From Dallia pectoralis (taxonomy: Eukaryota > Chordata > Actinopteri > Esociformes > Umbridae): a stretch of 64,000 bases of DNA. The notes under the pieces were generated by a model. That model was not told the DNA's origin. It made no database searches and was given only the letters and a program-made list of their open reading frames with translations. The stretch covers positions 6,949,415-7,013,414 of the forward strand of contig CM055745.1 in assembly GCA_029465975.1 (NCBI GenBank), written 5' to 3'. The position numbers and the translations under genes were made by a program. Below, piece after piece: positions 1-31,983 of the stretch (position 1 is the first letter of the stretch; each line of letters opens with the position of its first letter).

Positions 1-1628
1 AGATACAGTAGATATGGACCCAGAACATCATGTTGGTATTATATCTAGATACAGTAGATATGGACCCAGAACATCATGTTGGCATTATATATAGATACAG
101 TAGATATGGGAACACAGTAGATATGGACCCAGAACATCATGTTGGTATTATATCTAGATACAGTAGATATGGACCCAGCAGAACATCATGTTGGTATTAT
201 ATCTAGATACAGTAGATATGGACCCAGAACATCATGTTGGCATTATATCTAGATACAGTAGATATGGACCCAGAACATCATGTTGGTATTATATCTAGAT
301 ACAGTAGATATGGACCCAGAACATCATGTTGGTATTATATCTAGATACAGTAGATATGGACCCAGAACATCATGTTGGCATTATATCTAGATACAGTAGA
401 TATGGACCCCAGAACATCATGTTGGCATTATATCTAGATACAGTAGATATGGACCCAGAACATCATGTTGGTATTATATCTAGATACAGTAGATATGGAG
501 CAGAACATCATGTTGGTATTATATCTAGATACATAGTTGGAACATTATATCTAGATACAGTAGATATGGACCCAGCAGAACATCATGTTGGTATTATATC
601 TAGATACAGTAGATATGGAACATCATGTTGGCATTATATCTAGATACAGTAGATATGGACATCCCAGAACATCATGTTGGAACATCATTATATTAGATAC
701 AGTAGATATGGACCCAGAACATCATGTTGGCATTATAGATAGTAGATATGGACCCAGCAGAACATCATGTTGGTATTATATCTAGATACAGTAGATATGG
801 ACCCAGCAGAACATCATGTTGGCATTATATCTAGATACAGTAGATATGGACCCAGAACATCATGTTGGCATTATATCTAGATACATGTTGGCATTATATA
901 CAGTAGATGGACCCAGCAGAACATCATGTTGGCATTATATCTAGATGGACCCAGAACATCATGTTGGCATTATATCTAGATACAGTAGATATGGACCCAG
1001 AACATCATGTTGGTATTATATCTAGATACAGTAGATATGGACCCAGAACATCATGTTGGCATTATATCTAGATACAGTAGATATGGACCCAGAACATCCA
1101 GCAGAACATCAATTATATCTAGATACAGTAGATATGGACCCAGAACATCATGTTGGCATTATATCTAGATACAGTAGATATGGACCCAGAACATCATGTT
1201 GGCATTATATCTAGATACAGTAGATATGGACCCAGCAGAACATCATGTTGGCATTATATCTAGATACAGTAGATATGGACCCAGAACATCATGTTGGCAT
1301 TATATCTAGATACAGTAGATATGGACCCAGCAGAACATCATGTTGGTATTATATCTAGATACAGTAGATATGGACCCAGCAGAACATCATGTTGGCATTA
1401 TATCTAGATACAGTAGATATGGACCCAGCAGAACATCATGTTGGTATTATATCTAGATACAGTAGATATGGACCCAGCAGAACATCATGTTGGCATTATA
1501 TCTAGATACAGTAGATATGGACCCAGAACATCATGTTGGCATTATATCTAGATACAGTAGATATGGACCCAGCAGAACATCATGTTGGTATTATTTCTAG
1601 ATACAGTGGATATGGACCCAGAACATCA
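1..1628. repeat. 46-bp minisatellite, about 36 copies, cut by window start
   Basis: Unit GATACAGTAGATATGGACCC plus CAGAACATCATGTTGGYATT plus ATATCTA, with a CAG insertion variant and several truncated units. It lies in the last parvg intron and stops about 28 bp from exon 1656-1728. Confidence 0.97.
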
Positions 1629-1655
1629 TACTGGAAAAAATATGAACAGACTAAC

Positions 1656-9027
<7,372 letters not shown>

Positions 9028-9344
9028 ATCTCCTTTAGTGAGCAAAATAACAACAAACTGCTTCTGATGTCAGTCTGACCTGTGATGTAAACAATAATTC
9101 AGCCTAGTTCGAATTCATGCAAACCACTGATGAGAAAACTTGAACAAGACTGGCATTTGAATTGGTTGACTTCCCTAGTCACTTCTTCATTGGGGGTTCA
9201 GTACTGCCTCTGGGCAGAGCACACAGAAACTGCAGAAACAGAGTCTACGTAACCTAGACTACATATTCAGCTTGACATGACATTGTCCATCTGATTGCAT
9301 TGCGATGATTTTGGGCCTGAAAAAACACACATCTACAGCAAACT

Positions 9345-10212
9345 CAGAGGGACCAAATACCAGCCGAATACTAGCCGAATACTAGCCTGAATACCAGCCG
9401 AATACTAGCCTGAATACCAGCCTGAATACCAGCTGAATACCAGCCTGAATACCAGCCGAATACTAGCCGAATACTAGCCTGAATACCAGCCTGAATACCA
9501 GCCTGAAAACCAACCTGAATACTAGCCGAATACTAGCCGAATACTAGCCTGAATACCAGCCTGAATACCAGCCTGAATACCAGCCTGAAAACCAACCTGA
9601 ATACCAGCCGAATACTAGCCGAATACTAGCCTGAATACCAGCCTGAATACCAGCCTGAAAACCAACCTGAATACTAGCCGAATACTAGCCTGAATACCAG
9701 CCGAATACTAGCCGAATACTAGCCTGAATACCAGCCGAATACTAGCCTGATTACCAGACTGAATACTAGCCTGAAAAGCAACCTGAATACCAGCCGAATA
9801 CTACCCTGAATACCAGCCTGAATACCAGCTGAATACTAGCCTGAATACCAGCTGAATACTAGCCTGAATACCAGCCTGAATACCAGCCGAATACAAGCCT
9901 GAATACAAGCCTGAATACCAGCCTAAATACAAGCCTGAATACCAGCCTGAATACTAGCCTGATTACTAGCCTGAAATCCCGCCTAAATACCAGCCTGAAT
10001 ACCAGCCTGAAAAGCAGCCTGAACACTAGCCAAAATACCAGCCCGAATACCATCCCGAATACCTACCTGAATTCTAGCCTGAATACCAGCGTGAATACCC
10101 GCCTGAATACCCACCTGAATACTAGCCTGAATACCAGCGTGAATACCCGCCTGAATACCCACCTGAATACTAGCCTGAATACCAGCCTGAATACCCGCCT
10201 GAATACCAGCCT
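9345..10212. repeat. 11-13-bp minisatellite upstream of parvg
   Basis: Mixed 12-bp (CAGCCTGAATAC) and 11-bp (TAGCCGAATAC) units, about 70 in total. It begins about 300 bp upstream of the parvg start codon and may overlap its 5' region. It produces the minus-strand open frames rich in RLVF. Confidence 0.95.
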
Positions 10213-11907
10213 TACAGGATTGTGGTGTGACGAAAAATATTTAAAACTGTCTAACTGAAGGATGTTTTGCAGGGCCATCTTAGTCTGTTGTGAACTTTCG
10301 CAGTGCTTCACTGTCGGAATTTGACAAAAACTCTTATCAAATGTGCAATTCAATAAATCTTACCTTCCGCGCAGTAGCACCAAGCAGACTGAATTTGAGA
10401 ACTGCTTTGTACAGCTTCCTGGCTGACAGCACTAAATCTATCCAATGTACCGTGCTACACGGAAAAAAACATCCAGTCTGAACACACGTGAATTCTTTCC
10501 ACGAAACGTATCACAGGACTGCCGTGAAACACAAACTACATAGAAGATGTACGAACAAAAGAGCAAACTGGTTAAAAGAGTTCTGACAGGATGTGAAAGG
10601 ACAGAAATAAACAGTGAGCACTTCCTCTTTTGTGACACTGGTTTTGTCAGTATGTCTACACACAGGGCCGTTTAGGTTTTCAGGAAGAGACGTAATGTAC
10701 ACTGCCTATCGGTGGAGACACATTATGTTTGGGCCAATTCACCAACAAACAGAAAGCATTTTTGACAAGCGCACAACAGGGGGTCTTGAGGCACCTGACA
10801 CCTGGCGTCCTGACTTGTGGCAAAGCGAGAACCTGCTCACACATTCGCTTTGGAGTCGGCCGATGTGTCAATTAGTTGCTGTCTTTCCGCCAGAAGTCCG
10901 CAGTCACCTACAGGGAGAGAAAAGCGACAGCGGGCTGCGAGAAATCTGTCTCTACGTCAGAGGAGCCGAGAAAACACACATCCCCCAGAGAAGAAAGGGC
11001 AATTTGGAAAAGGGGAAGTAGCCATGGTAACCAGGGGAATAGATAAGAAAAATAAAGACTTGAGTCCTAAAATAAACCGCATGATTTGTATGGCTGAGCC
11101 GAAACAACAGGGGCTCGTGTTGTGAGTTCCAAATCTGTGGCACACTCGTGATTCACTTTGAAGACATAAAAAGTGACCGCAGGTGTGTGAAGTGTATAAT
11201 TAAAACAGCCCAGGCGCTCTGAGTTTAAACGTTTAATTCTGGGTAGACAGACACATTCAAGCGGACACGAGCAGGGAGAGGCGGTGTTCAGTTGAAACAG
11301 GATCTCCTGGCGTCTTCCAGACTCGACACACACCGTTCAATAATTTACCCCCCCTAAAATGCATGCGTGGACTCGTGCGGTCTGCGTGCGGCTATCTGAC
11401 GGCTAACTCGACAGTCGGAGAATACCATGGCACTTGGTGGCAAACAGCAACAGGGACAGCACCTTGGCACTAGCGTCGCAAGATGAACGTGTCCCTGTAG
11501 AAAACGCATGTTGAAAGGCCACTGTTACAACTCAATAGTCCATTTTAAATGGACCGACAGAGAACACAAAAGCACAGCAATAGTATGCATCGACAATAAT
11601 AATTGTATAAAGTTTCCGTAGAGATATAAAATTATTTCAAGTACACGCGCACGGGTCATAAATACGTTCATAGCAGTGGTGGCTTATTTGCATCAAATAC
11701 ACACTGTAGTTTTCCAGTTGCGACACTCAGGCGTGGTAACACATTATTCAGTGTTAGTTTAGAGGAGCAACACTGACATTGGGAGGATTAAATAGAAACA
11801 ATCGCCTCATGCCGGCCCTCTGGGGTAATACGAAGACGCGCAGTAGGCAGCGACTTTTGTCAAGTTCCCGTGGGTCCCTCCAGTGGCCTGATTCTCCTCA
11901 CCCGGTG

Positions 11908-11953
<46 letters not shown>

Positions 11954-12003
11954 GCGTGTGCGTGTGCGTGTGCGTGTGCGTGTGCGTGCGTGTCAGTCAG
12001 ACA
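10213..12003. other. parvb 3' flank and parvb-parvg spacer
   Basis: Contains the parvb 3' UTR and intergenic DNA. A (GT)n/(GCGT)n tract lies at 11910-11993. No other gene recognised; small open frames here lack family features. Confidence 0.6.
11910..11993. repeat. (GT)n/(GTGC)n tract in the parvb 3' UTR
   Basis: About 40 bp of GT then GTGCGT units, ending 10 bp from the parvb stop codon. In the mRNA it is a CA/GCAC tract just after the stop. Confidence 0.93.
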
Positions 12004-23763
<11,760 letters not shown>

Positions 23764-24761
23764 GCGGGCGGGACCAGCCTATAGATCTGCAGCCGATAGA
23801 TCTATATAGATATAGCACAGCTCAGGTTGATGGAGACCCTGAAACCGATTCACGACTCATTGAACACCTGGAATTAAATCCGCTGCCAGGAAGGAAACGA
23901 CAGGTCCAACATACAAACACACACGTTCGGCTGCGGTAACAAAAGGCCACGATGGGCGCTTGTTTGTCTTCTCAATGGGACCGGATGGGTCCGTTTAGCA
24001 GGCAAGGCTTTGATTATAACCTCACAGCGCCAGTTAATGGCTGGATGTAGGATGTGGGCTGTCCCGTGAGAGCTCCGGGCGTCAGACAAATAGCCTCGAT
24101 GCTTTATAGATAACAACCTCTAAAATACCAGCTGAGGACCAAATCTAGTCAAATCCGGAAAGCAATACTGATATTGTATGTATCTTTAATGAGGTTTAAT
24201 ACATTGAGGCAACCATTAAAACAAGCTATGTTTACAGTATAATGTATGTTCTAATGTTAATCACAGTAGACATGACAGCATTGACAAAATATGTTGTTGT
24301 CGGCAGCCTCCATCTGTACTGACCAACAGGACGGCATCCGCTGTGACCGTAGAGAATGACCAGTCATAGTTGTGCAAACAGGAAGTGCTGTTTCAACCTC
24401 ACAACTGGACAGAGATGCACACTGATAGTAAACATGAAAACCTTATTTGGTGCGAAGAGAGAATACGCAGTGCTGCAAAAAAACAACGGCCAGTTTAAAT
24501 AGAAACTTTAGAAACCGTGTAAACATAGATAACATAGATAGCTGCCTGGTGGATCTTCTCCCATGGTTAAAACTCAGTAAGTGCTAGACTTGAATCACTT
24601 CCGTTCGGTTCTGGATCACTCTCGTCCTTCCTTTGCAGCCTCTTCCCCAGATGCAACTTAAAATCAACAAAAATATAACAGATTAGCGTCTTTCAGTGTA
24701 TTTCTGTGGACAACATAACACTAATGACTAGATTTTCCACACAAAGGGGTATTGGAGTAAC
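23764..24761. other. spacer between hdac10 stop and parvb start
   Basis: Holds the hdac10 3' UTR and the parvb promoter/5' leader. No AATAAA on the minus strand was found close to the hdac10 stop. No other gene seen. Confidence 0.6.
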
Positions 24762-26547
24762 TTAATAGCGTTTCTTAGAGGCTGTGCCCATCTGACCACC
24801 TGCAGTCTTCAGAAGTCCCCAGCGTGTCTGTAGCCTCTGCCTCAGTGCCTCCATGACCTCCACATCCTCCAGGAGAGGGGTTCCCAGGGGCCCCAGGGAA
24901 GGTGCCGCGTCCCCCAGCAGACAGGCCGCTGTAGCCCCTAGATCCTCCCGCTGGTCCTCCTGGGACCAAACAAAAAAACAGGTTAGTTTCATCTCGGCAA
25001 CACGCACCCGCAAAGAAAAACATTGTCCTGTCCTGAAGCTTATGCAAATTATTCATGATTTGCAGTGAGGAGCTTCAGTGAGGAATTTAAAGAGGAGAAC
25101 AGGTGAGTTTGATAAGTCGGCTAAAGCTAAGAAATATTTGCAGAGACAACGGGACCGGAGGAACTTTGGAGAAAAAGGTCCTATAACAGACCACTGTTTT
25201 CATTTTGTTCACACACATCCCACCAACCATACAGATCTGTATCGGTCGTTGTAACGCAAGGCTGACCCCTGACCCGAAGCCAGCGGATGAACGGCACAAC
25301 GATGACACTCATTCTCTCATCGTGCCTAAGTCTAAGTACCCACCCACTCACTCACTGCGTGTGACCCACTCACCTGTAGTAGTGTCAGGATGTGGCCCTG
25401 TGCCAGTCCCTGGAGAAGGCTGATGATCTGTTGCCAGGCTGCCACCCCCAGCTCACAGCCTGCCCCCCGCACCAGCACCACCAACCCCGGGTCGTACTCA
25501 TAAGCAAGGGGCAGGAGGAGGCCCAGTACAGCCAGCATCAACCCCGCCACATCAGTACAGCCCTGTGGTGGAAGTCAACTGTGATTGCTCCATTACAGAC
25601 GGTCATCTTGTACCGTACAGTTGTCATTTACAAACATAGTCAAGTCAAGTATTTTTATTATCATATGAGCTCAAATGTATTGAACGTAAGAAAATCACGT
25701 TTCATTTTTTTTTCTCATACGTACGAGTTTATTTTTTTCATACGATAAAATATTTTTGGTTCAACTTGATTTTCTTACATTCAATAAATTTGAGCTCAAT
25801 TTGGCTCCATACATATGTACCGAACGACATGCATCACACTGAACAATAAAATTCTGTTGACATGGCAAGCGACAACTACAAAGTTAGATAAAGAAAAACA
25901 GAATTTCGACAGAATATATATATACAGAATATAGATAGCTACAACAAGATATACATAATGAAGTGGGAATATGTATGCAAAACGTTAATTACTGCAGTTA
26001 AAGTGATATAGTGCCAGTAGTGGATAAATGAGATAAGTATATCAGTAGTACCTTTCTCAGACGCACAGAAACATGACTTTCGGATGTCTGCATTTCAGGC
26101 CCCGGACCTCCGATCTGTACCACCAGGGATTTCCTAAAGAGAAAAGTTAATAAAGGCTGTTGTTAATAAGGGTGTTTATGTGGCTACTCACCACACCGCG
26201 CCGGACATTCTCACCCGTCCTCTGTGACGTGTGCCGGGATCTCCGTGTCCCCCAGGGACACCACCAATAACCTGCCAAGACCAAACATGCACCCTGTCAA
26301 TGAGAACCCATGTCCAGTGCTGCACAGGTCAAAAGGTCAGGAACGTTGTGTACCGGTTAGTAAGAAACATCCGCGCATGCTGCACGGCACACTGCGTCGC
26401 CACGGTAACGTCGGTGACCAGCGCCAGACCGTTGCGGATCTGGCGAAGACAGAATCACTGGGTTAGGTGAAGGAACAGCACATTGACTAACGCGTATCTC
26501 TAATCGTGCTGAGAGATTTAGTGCCGTGGTCCAGGCACTAATATTAT

Positions 26548-26581
<34 letters not shown>

Positions 26582-29500
26582 ACATATCTAAACTATTAAA
26601 CACACAATACCATTTGTTGAGACCCTTGTTATTTGTGTTAATAAGCCCTTCCTACAAATTTGGCAGCATCACAGGCAAACAACAGCCACTAACCTGGGGT
26701 CTGTTTCAAGAAGGAGGTTTAACAAACTCTAAATCTAACCCTGACCTCGGAGTTGATTTACCCTAAGATGGAAAACTCCAAGTTTTCGGTTTCAGAACAG
26801 CTGAATTGAGTTGGTTTAATCAACTTAGTGTAGGTTCACCCAGAGTTATGCGCGTGCACCGCCGCTATAAAAAGGCAGCCTGAATGGAGCCGCGATACTA
26901 CGATTCACCATGGCAACCGGCATTACAACTCAGAGTTTTCACTAAACCTCCTTTCTGAAACGGGCCCCTGTACACAAACTACAAACTGACAGGAACAACA
27001 GCCACAAAACCTGTACACAAACTACAAACAGACACGAACAACAGCCACAAAACCTGTACACAAACTACAAACAGACAGGAACAACAGCCACAAAATCTGT
27101 ACACAAACAGACAGGAACAACAGCCCAAAACCTGTACACAAACTAGAAACAGACACGAACAACAGCCACAAAATCTGTACACAAACTACAAACAGACAGG
27201 AACAACAGCCACAAAACCTGTACACAAACTACAAACAGACAGGAACAACAGCCACAAAACCTGTACACAAACTACAAACAGACATGAACAACAGCCACAA
27301 AACCTGTACACAAACTACAAACAGACACGAACAACAGCCACAAAACCTGTAAACAAACTACAAACAGACAGAAACAACAGCCACAAAACCTGTACACAAA
27401 CTACAAACAGACACGAACAGCAGACACGGGCAAATGATGCAGTGAAGCTTATTTCTAGAACGTCCTAAACAGAACATTTCTATAAATAAAAAAAAATCCC
27501 TCTGGGCAAACATCACACCTCTTGTTTACTCATCTTATCCAAGAGGGCGATGACACCGCAGAGGGTCGTGAGAGATTCCTCCTTTTCTAGGTCTTTACAG
27601 AAGTTATCCCTGGATAGAAAACAGCCACGTCATTCAGGATAAACCGATCATTCAAGGGAACACTTTAAACCTTTTTGAGCTGTCAGTATCTTGAACAGGA
27701 TTGTCCCTGAAAATGTCTGTATGTTGGGCGGCACGTGAACCTACCGGATCCTCTGCAGAACCTCAGGAGCCGGAGCCGGTGGCAAACTCACACATCTGTC
27801 TGGGACCGCTACATCAGATGGGAACACCACACAGGTGTGAACCGGAGGAGCCAGCCGGGCCGGGGCCTTCATCCACGTCACGTCCTCTTCCACCTCTTCC
27901 CCCTCCGGCCGTTTGGTGCTGTACTCAGACACTGGCAGTGCGGCTGAGATGGAGGTGGTGACGAACGACGAGAACAGTAGTTCCGTTAGGGGAAGGTAGG
28001 TTGAGGTAAATGAAGGTGAGTGACCCGAGGGGGGTGGTTGTGTAGTTACCTGTGTGTTGGAGACACGTCCAGAACGATTTGTGAGCTGACCTTACACACT
28101 GAATGGATTCCAGAGTGCTGAAGGAACAGAAACACAGGCAGAAACACAATTAACCCATGAATTATCCCTTTAGCTGATGCTCTTCATCAGAGCGACTACT
28201 GGCAGTGAATACCATATATAGGTGCAACTAGATCATGAAATGTCTGATTGACAAACCAGCCAACCTCTCACACGGGCCGTTTAGTTCTGATGTTCGGGGG
28301 GCGGGATCTCCTAACAAGGCCTGTACAGTCTGGCACATTGATTGGGCGAGTGACGTCAAATTGTAACCTCCCTAGAACAGTTTGAGAGTGTGAAGAAGTT
28401 CAAGCCGCATTATTCAGAAACATAATTTTTTATTTTAAAACAAACAAAACAGCACACAGTTCTCTTTAACATTTACGTCTAGAACAGCACAAAGTTCTCT
28501 TTAAGGCTAACACCTAGAACAGCACAAAGTTCTCTTTAAGGCTTACACCTAGAACAGCACACAGTTCTCTTTAACATTTATCTCTAGAACAGCACACAGT
28601 TTTCCACCTTAACATTTACCTCTAGAACAGCACACAGTTCTCTTTACCATTTACCTCTAGAACAGCACACAGTTTTCCACCTTAACATTTACCTCTAGAA
28701 CAGCACACAGTTCTCTTTACCATTTACCTCTAGAACAGCACACAGTTTTCCACCTTAACATTTACCTCTAGAACAGCACACAGTTCTCTTTACCATTTAC
28801 CTCCAGAACAGCACACAGTTTTCCACCTTAACATTTACCTCTAGAACAGCACACAGTTCTCTTTACCATTTACCTCCAGAACAGCACACAGTTTTCCACC
28901 TTAACATTTACCTCTAGAACAGCACACAGTTCTCTTTACCATTTACCTCTAGAACAGCACACAGTTCTCTTTACCATTTACCTCTAGAACAGCACACAGT
29001 TTTCCACCTTAACATTTACCTCTAGAACAGCACACAGTTCTCTTTACCATTTACCTCTAGAACAGCACACAGTTCTCTTTACCATTTACCTCTAGAACAG
29101 CATACCGTTTTCCACCTTAACATTTACCTCTAGAACAGCACACAGTTCATTTACCTTTAGAACAGCACCATTTACCTCTAGAACAGCACACAGTTCTCTT
29201 TACCATTTACCTCTAGAACAGCACACAGTTCTCTTTACCATTTACCTCCAGAACAGCACACAGTTCTCTTTACCATTTACCTCTAGAACAGCACACAGTT
29301 TTCCCCCAGCCAGGGACATCAACAGATGGGTCAGATGGGCATATATGTCTGGGGTGGCACACATGTGACCCTGGGGTGAGACCGGAAACAGATTTAATAG
29401 GATTAGATAACAACACACCAGGTTGTAGGTTATTAACAGAAGGGTGAAACGTCTTACCTCTGGGTCTCCAATGGCAGAATCAAAGCCAGCACACACAAAG

Positions 29501-31983
29501 ACCATATCTGGACTGAACTGGAACAAAGAGGACATAGTCAACTCAGTCATCTGCAGAGTTTGAAATATACCACTAACATGTAGACGAACTGAACACCACG
29601 TATGTCCAGGTATCTGCAGCCGACTGATCCAGTAGAAGGCCTCACCTCATATGCGATCGGTAGAAGCACATGGAAGAACACGGAAAGGTAATCGGAGTTC
29701 TCCATCCCCACCTGGAACCAGTCAGGAGAACAAGGACGAGCGATAGGCGTCATGTTACCCGCCATGGAAAGCTCACCGTAGAATTAGAACAACTTCCATG
29801 TGACTCGCCTTGTTCCAGGGAACGTTGACGTTGAAGCCAGCGCCCTTTTCCTTGCCCACATTGTCATAGTCCGACTCCCTCAGATTGGGCCAGAAACCTT
29901 GGTGCTCATATCGATGCCAGGAGAAGTACAGCACGCTGGGAGACAAAGAGGAGAGTCGGTCAGAAAAAACAACCAATAGGACCGGGCAAACATCCGGCGC
30001 TAAGGTTCAGAAATGAGTCCCACCTCGGGTCATCCTCGAACGCAAACTGCACACCCTGTCCATGGTGGATGTCCCAATCCACTATCAACACTCTGGAAAA
30101 GATACATCGTTAGGAAAAACCTGCTCCCATTTCGGAATGTGTACTGCAGTCGGTCAAGAGCGGGTTCCAAGCGGGACCTCAACACCTTTTGACATCATAG
30201 CGTTTCTTGGCGTACTGGGCGGCGATGGCCACGTTGTTGAAGACGCAGAAGCCGTTGGCAGCACTTCGCTGACTGTGGTGTCCTGGAGGCCTGGGGGCAG
30301 GGGGGTAGGCGGTGGTGAACCACCCGAATATGAATTTAACAAAAAGAGGAACTTATGCCAGCTCTCTGTCACGGAGTGACGATATAAACCCACCTGACTA
30401 AAGCCATTCCGTTCCTCACTGTCCCGCCCATTACGCTGTCAACCAGCTGGAGAGTGGCACCGATGGCCAGCTTGGCACAGTGGTAGATGTTCTACAGTGG
30501 CCCAAACAAGCACACACTTTAGCCAACCAGCTAGAATGTGGTTCTGCCAGGTTCAAAGGTAGGCCTGGCTCAATCTTACCGGTTTTGTTGTTATTCCAGC
30601 ACAGATTGAGCAACACGTTTTCTTAGAGGCTGTAAGATGTGGGTTCATCTCACCGGATGGAAGTAGACGTCTCCATATTGCTGGGTGAAGGTCTGCAGCT
30701 CCTCCAGACTCATGTAAGGGGTCTTCTTAACAGCCTCCAGATACTCCTCACTGTAGGACAGTCAGAGTGGGTAAGTGAAGAAGGGAGTGAGTGAGGGGGG
30801 GTGAGTGGAGGTGAGGGAGAGGCAGATGGAGGTGAGGGTGAGTAAGGCAGATGGAGGTGAGGGTGAGTGGGGGAGATGGAGGTGAGGGTGAGTGAGGGTG
30901 AGTGAGTGAGGAAGATGGAGGTGAAGGTGAGGCAGATGGAGGTGAGGGTGAGATGCTGTCACATATGTAGCGACACAGAGGCCCAGTGGTTTAAGCGCCT
31001 CCGGGGTCAGCGACAGTGAATGATGAGGTCCTCACTAAACCCATAATCACCTGTGAACCAGGAGGATCTCTGAATCAGTGGCCTGGCGTACAGGAACTGA
31101 AACACAGCGCTGAGCCAGGCCCTCTTCATGTAGAGCAGTGTTACACACAGTCAGACGTTCAGGGACCTCAAGCTTACACACTGGGCTGAACAGAGGGTGT
31201 GCAAAACAGAACAGGAGAGCCAAACAGTTGGAGACGTTCATGATTTACTGGTGCTTATGTTGATATGTTATTATTTATTCACGTCACAACATAAGAAATG
31301 TACAGACGGCAGTAGACAATGCACAAATGTTCAGAAATGTAACTGATGTAAATAAAATCAAAGCACAATGCACATGCGAGACGTCTTCATGGATGATCAA
31401 AAGACTCAACAACTGGCAAGTGTTTGATTGCTATAATGACCAAGGTAGATGTGTTTGCTGGAAAGACAGTCTGAACTAAAATAACTTGAAAAACCGCACT
31501 GGTTCAATAGCATACAAGCAAGTGTTTATAAAAGAGGTGCCCGATTATAAAAATCTAGCAGTTTTACGTAACTTAACAACTTTTAGCCTCGCTGCACATA
31601 AACTGGCCACACACAGGATCATAGGTGATATTTGCGTGGTGATTATCCAAGTTACGGTTCTAGACTGGGCTACCCTATAGCTAGACCCTTGGGTTTAATA
31701 ATAACCACAAAACAGCACTTCCGGCACGAAACTCCACCACGTTGATCAATGCTATATAACTTTTAGTTCATCTTTGTTAGGTTTGTTAAAAGGAGTGCCT
31801 TATTACAAGACATATGCACCACGTGAACTGGTATTTATTGTTTTCCAATTTTTGGGGGGTATTTTATGAAACGCAGTACTGTGAAAACAAAACACACAGT
31901 CCAATGACAGTTCAAACTTACTCGACCCATAGGAGTTTGTAGCGTGTCATCTCCTCGTCAAATATTAATGCGGTTCCAGACAT
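24762..31983 (-). CDS. hdac10: histone deacetylase 10 / N8-acetylspermidine deacetylase, complete, 19 coding exons
   Basis: Class IIb zinc deacetylase; the family removes acetyl groups from N8-acetylspermidine in the cytosol. Exons in transcript order: 31922-31983, 31051-31185, 30654-30750, 30394-30491, 30186-30290, 30024-30092, 29809-29935, 29646-29711, 29458-29517, 29281-29370, 28265-28371, 28050-28117, 27745-27931, 27519-27609, 26354-26439, 26215-26271, 26052-26133, 25374-25562, 24762-24959; 1,974 nt, 657 aa (human about 669). Catalytic core: PPGHHSQ (His pair about 135-136), DWDIHHGQG (zinc ligands 173 and 175), AGFDSAIGDPE (zinc ligand Asp266 and the HDAC10 gatekeeper Glu273), GGYN (Tyr306). 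The second, pseudo-deacetylase domain follows (exons 13-19), ending LGPLGTPLLEDVEVMEALRQ before TASKKRY-stop. Oddities: the donor at 29808 is GC rather than GT, and the L1-loop motif usually written P(E/A)CE reads PVCK. Intron 10 carries an array built from its own 5' splice site. It lies between parvb and pus7, all on the same strand. Confidence 0.97.
25666..25798. repeat. imperfect inverted repeat with arms of about 31 bp
   Basis: GAGCTCAAATGTATTGAACG... on the left pairs with ...CATTCAATAAATTTGAGCTC on the right, with an AT-rich loop of about 65 bp. In the hdac10 intron between exons 25374-25562 and 26052-26133. It may be a transposon remnant. Confidence 0.75.
26697..26967. mobile_element. 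271-bp MITE, PIF/Harbinger-like
   Basis: Terminal inverted repeats: the left end is GGGTCTGTTTCAAGAAGGAG, and the right end reads in reverse complement GGGCCCGTTTCAGAAAGGAG; both continue GTTTA and reach an AACTC-type block. A CTG on each side (26694-26696, 26968-26970) looks like a 3-bp target duplication; PIF/Harbinger elements duplicate TWA or CWG. There is no coding capacity. In an hdac10 intron. Confidence 0.82.
26971..27425. repeat. 43-bp minisatellite, about 10 copies, in an hdac10 intron
   Basis: Unit ACAGGAACAACAGCCACAAA then ACCTGTACACAAACTACAAACAG split at the MITE on the left. It lies between exons 26354-26439 and 27519-27609. Confidence 0.96.
28448..29280. repeat. 35-38-bp minisatellite of exon end plus 5' splice site (hdac10 intron 10)
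   Basis: In the hdac10 sense each unit contains ACTGTGTGCTGTTCTAGAG followed by GTAAATG. These are the same bases as the end of exon 29281-29370 and its donor. About 23 units in two alternating types (35 and 38 bp). The array starts at the real donor and stops about 77 nt before the next acceptor. Confidence 0.95.
30764..30955. repeat. GGTGAG-rich tandem repeat in an hdac10 intron
   Basis: Imperfect units of GATGGAGGTGAGGGTGAGT. In the hdac10 sense it is CT-rich and lies just upstream of the acceptor of exon 30654-30750. Confidence 0.85.
31186..31921. other. hdac10 intron 1, no gene seen
   Basis: Intron between the first two coding exons; nothing recognised. Confidence 0.7.

Noticed and set aside
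1..1628. CRISPR-like regular repeats
   Set aside because: Units are contiguous with no unique spacers; the context is a vertebrate intron.
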